A stretch of 5,813 nt of DNA, from positions 1 to 5,813 of the forward strand of contig JASHVB010000011.1 of NCBI GenBank assembly GCA_030039695.1, in the 5' to 3' direction. Positions 5,714 to 5,813 of the stretch are shown here, piece by piece. The stretch's first letter is position 1; every line of letters begins with the position of its first letter. The notes beneath the pieces are model-generated. The model was not told the DNA's origin and searched no databases. It was given only the letters and a program-made list of their open reading frames with translations. A program made the position numbers and the translations under genes. This DNA is from Acetobacteraceae bacterium. GTDB taxonomy: Bacteria; Pseudomonadota; Alphaproteobacteria; Acetobacterales; Acetobacteraceae.

Positions 5714-5813
5714 TCATGCGTAGCTGCGACATAGCCTCCTGACCATGAGTCGAATGGAGGCCATCATCAGGAATGCGCGTGCCTTTCGGTTGAGTGCCTC
5801 CCAATCCTTGGCG
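5714..5813 (-). CDS. IS5-family transposase, C-terminal fragment
   Basis: Only the last 32 codons plus TGA (5716-5714) are inside the window; the gene runs off the right edge. The frame begins AKDWEALNRKARAFL and continues with MMASIRLMVRRLC, ending RSYA. This pattern (AKDWE, then a hydrophobic helix with SIRLM-RRLC) is typical of the C-terminus of IS5-family DDE transposases, including many in rhizobia. It covers the end of the RNase-H-like catalytic domain, probably including the region of the last catalytic Glu, but most of the catalytic residues are not visible. Whether the whole gene is intact cannot be judged here. Confidence 0.78.
   Translation of the reverse strand, partial: AKDWEALNRKARAFLMMASIRLMVRRLCRSYA

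Larger units (their letters stand above)
5700..5813 (-). mobile_element. IS5-family insertion sequence, 3' end only (continues past window)
   Basis: The transposase C-terminus at 5714-5813 is followed, 14 bp beyond its stop, by a terminal sequence that reads GAGTCTGTCCGGG inward from position 5700. This resembles inverted repeats of IS5-family elements of the IS427/IS1031 kind. The flanking bases TTA (5697-5699) would fit the short TA or TNA target duplication of those groups. The other inverted repeat and most of the element lie outside the window, so completeness and exact subgroup are undetermined. Confidence 0.75.

Noticed and set aside
5499..5723. 74-residue plus-strand frame from a TTG after the slipin gene
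   Set aside because: It begins inside the stem-loop, is Arg/Ala-rich with no recognisable features, and runs across the IS boundary.

Overview
The window looks like chromosomal or accessory DNA from an alphaproteobacterium, most likely a member of the Hyphomicrobiales (rhizobia and relatives). The reasons are high GC in most genes, use of GTG and TTG starts, an IalB-family periplasmic protein (a family largely confined to alphaproteobacteria), and an IS5-type transposase end of a kind common in rhizobia. This placement is inferred from gene content; no marker gene is present.

Layout. At the left edge (36-410, +) is a small two-helix membrane protein of unknown function, noticeably more AT-rich than the rest. 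Convergent to it is a two-gene drug-efflux unit on the minus strand: a MarR-type repressor (2015-2470) followed by a DHA2/EmrB-type 14-helix MFS exporter (453-2018). The two overlap by ATGA. A plausible promoter with an embedded palindromic operator precedes marR. Divergent from marR is an exported IalB-family protein (2724-3272, +). A stretch of about 780 bp (3273-4053) has no gene I can support.

Next comes a classic membrane-microdomain operon on the plus strand: a short NfeD-family protein (4054-4464) and an SPFH/slipin protein of the QmcA/paraslipin type (about 4484-5458), followed by a stem-loop. The window ends inside an IS5-family insertion sequence. Its inverted-repeat end lies at about 5700, and only the last 32 transposase residues (minus strand) are inside the window. 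The IS sits just after a well-formed ribosome binding site and GTG codon, so it may have knocked out a gene downstream of the slipin operon.

How the genes work together. MarR probably represses itself and the exporter until a toxic compound is bound. NfeD and slipin probably form a membrane scaffold complex. The IalB protein and the small membrane protein have no evident link to their neighbours. I see no clear sign of an undescribed multi-gene system. The most noteworthy points are the IS insertion at a gene start, the start-codon and G-run ambiguity of the slipin gene, the operator-like palindrome before marR, and the 780-bp gene-poor gap.
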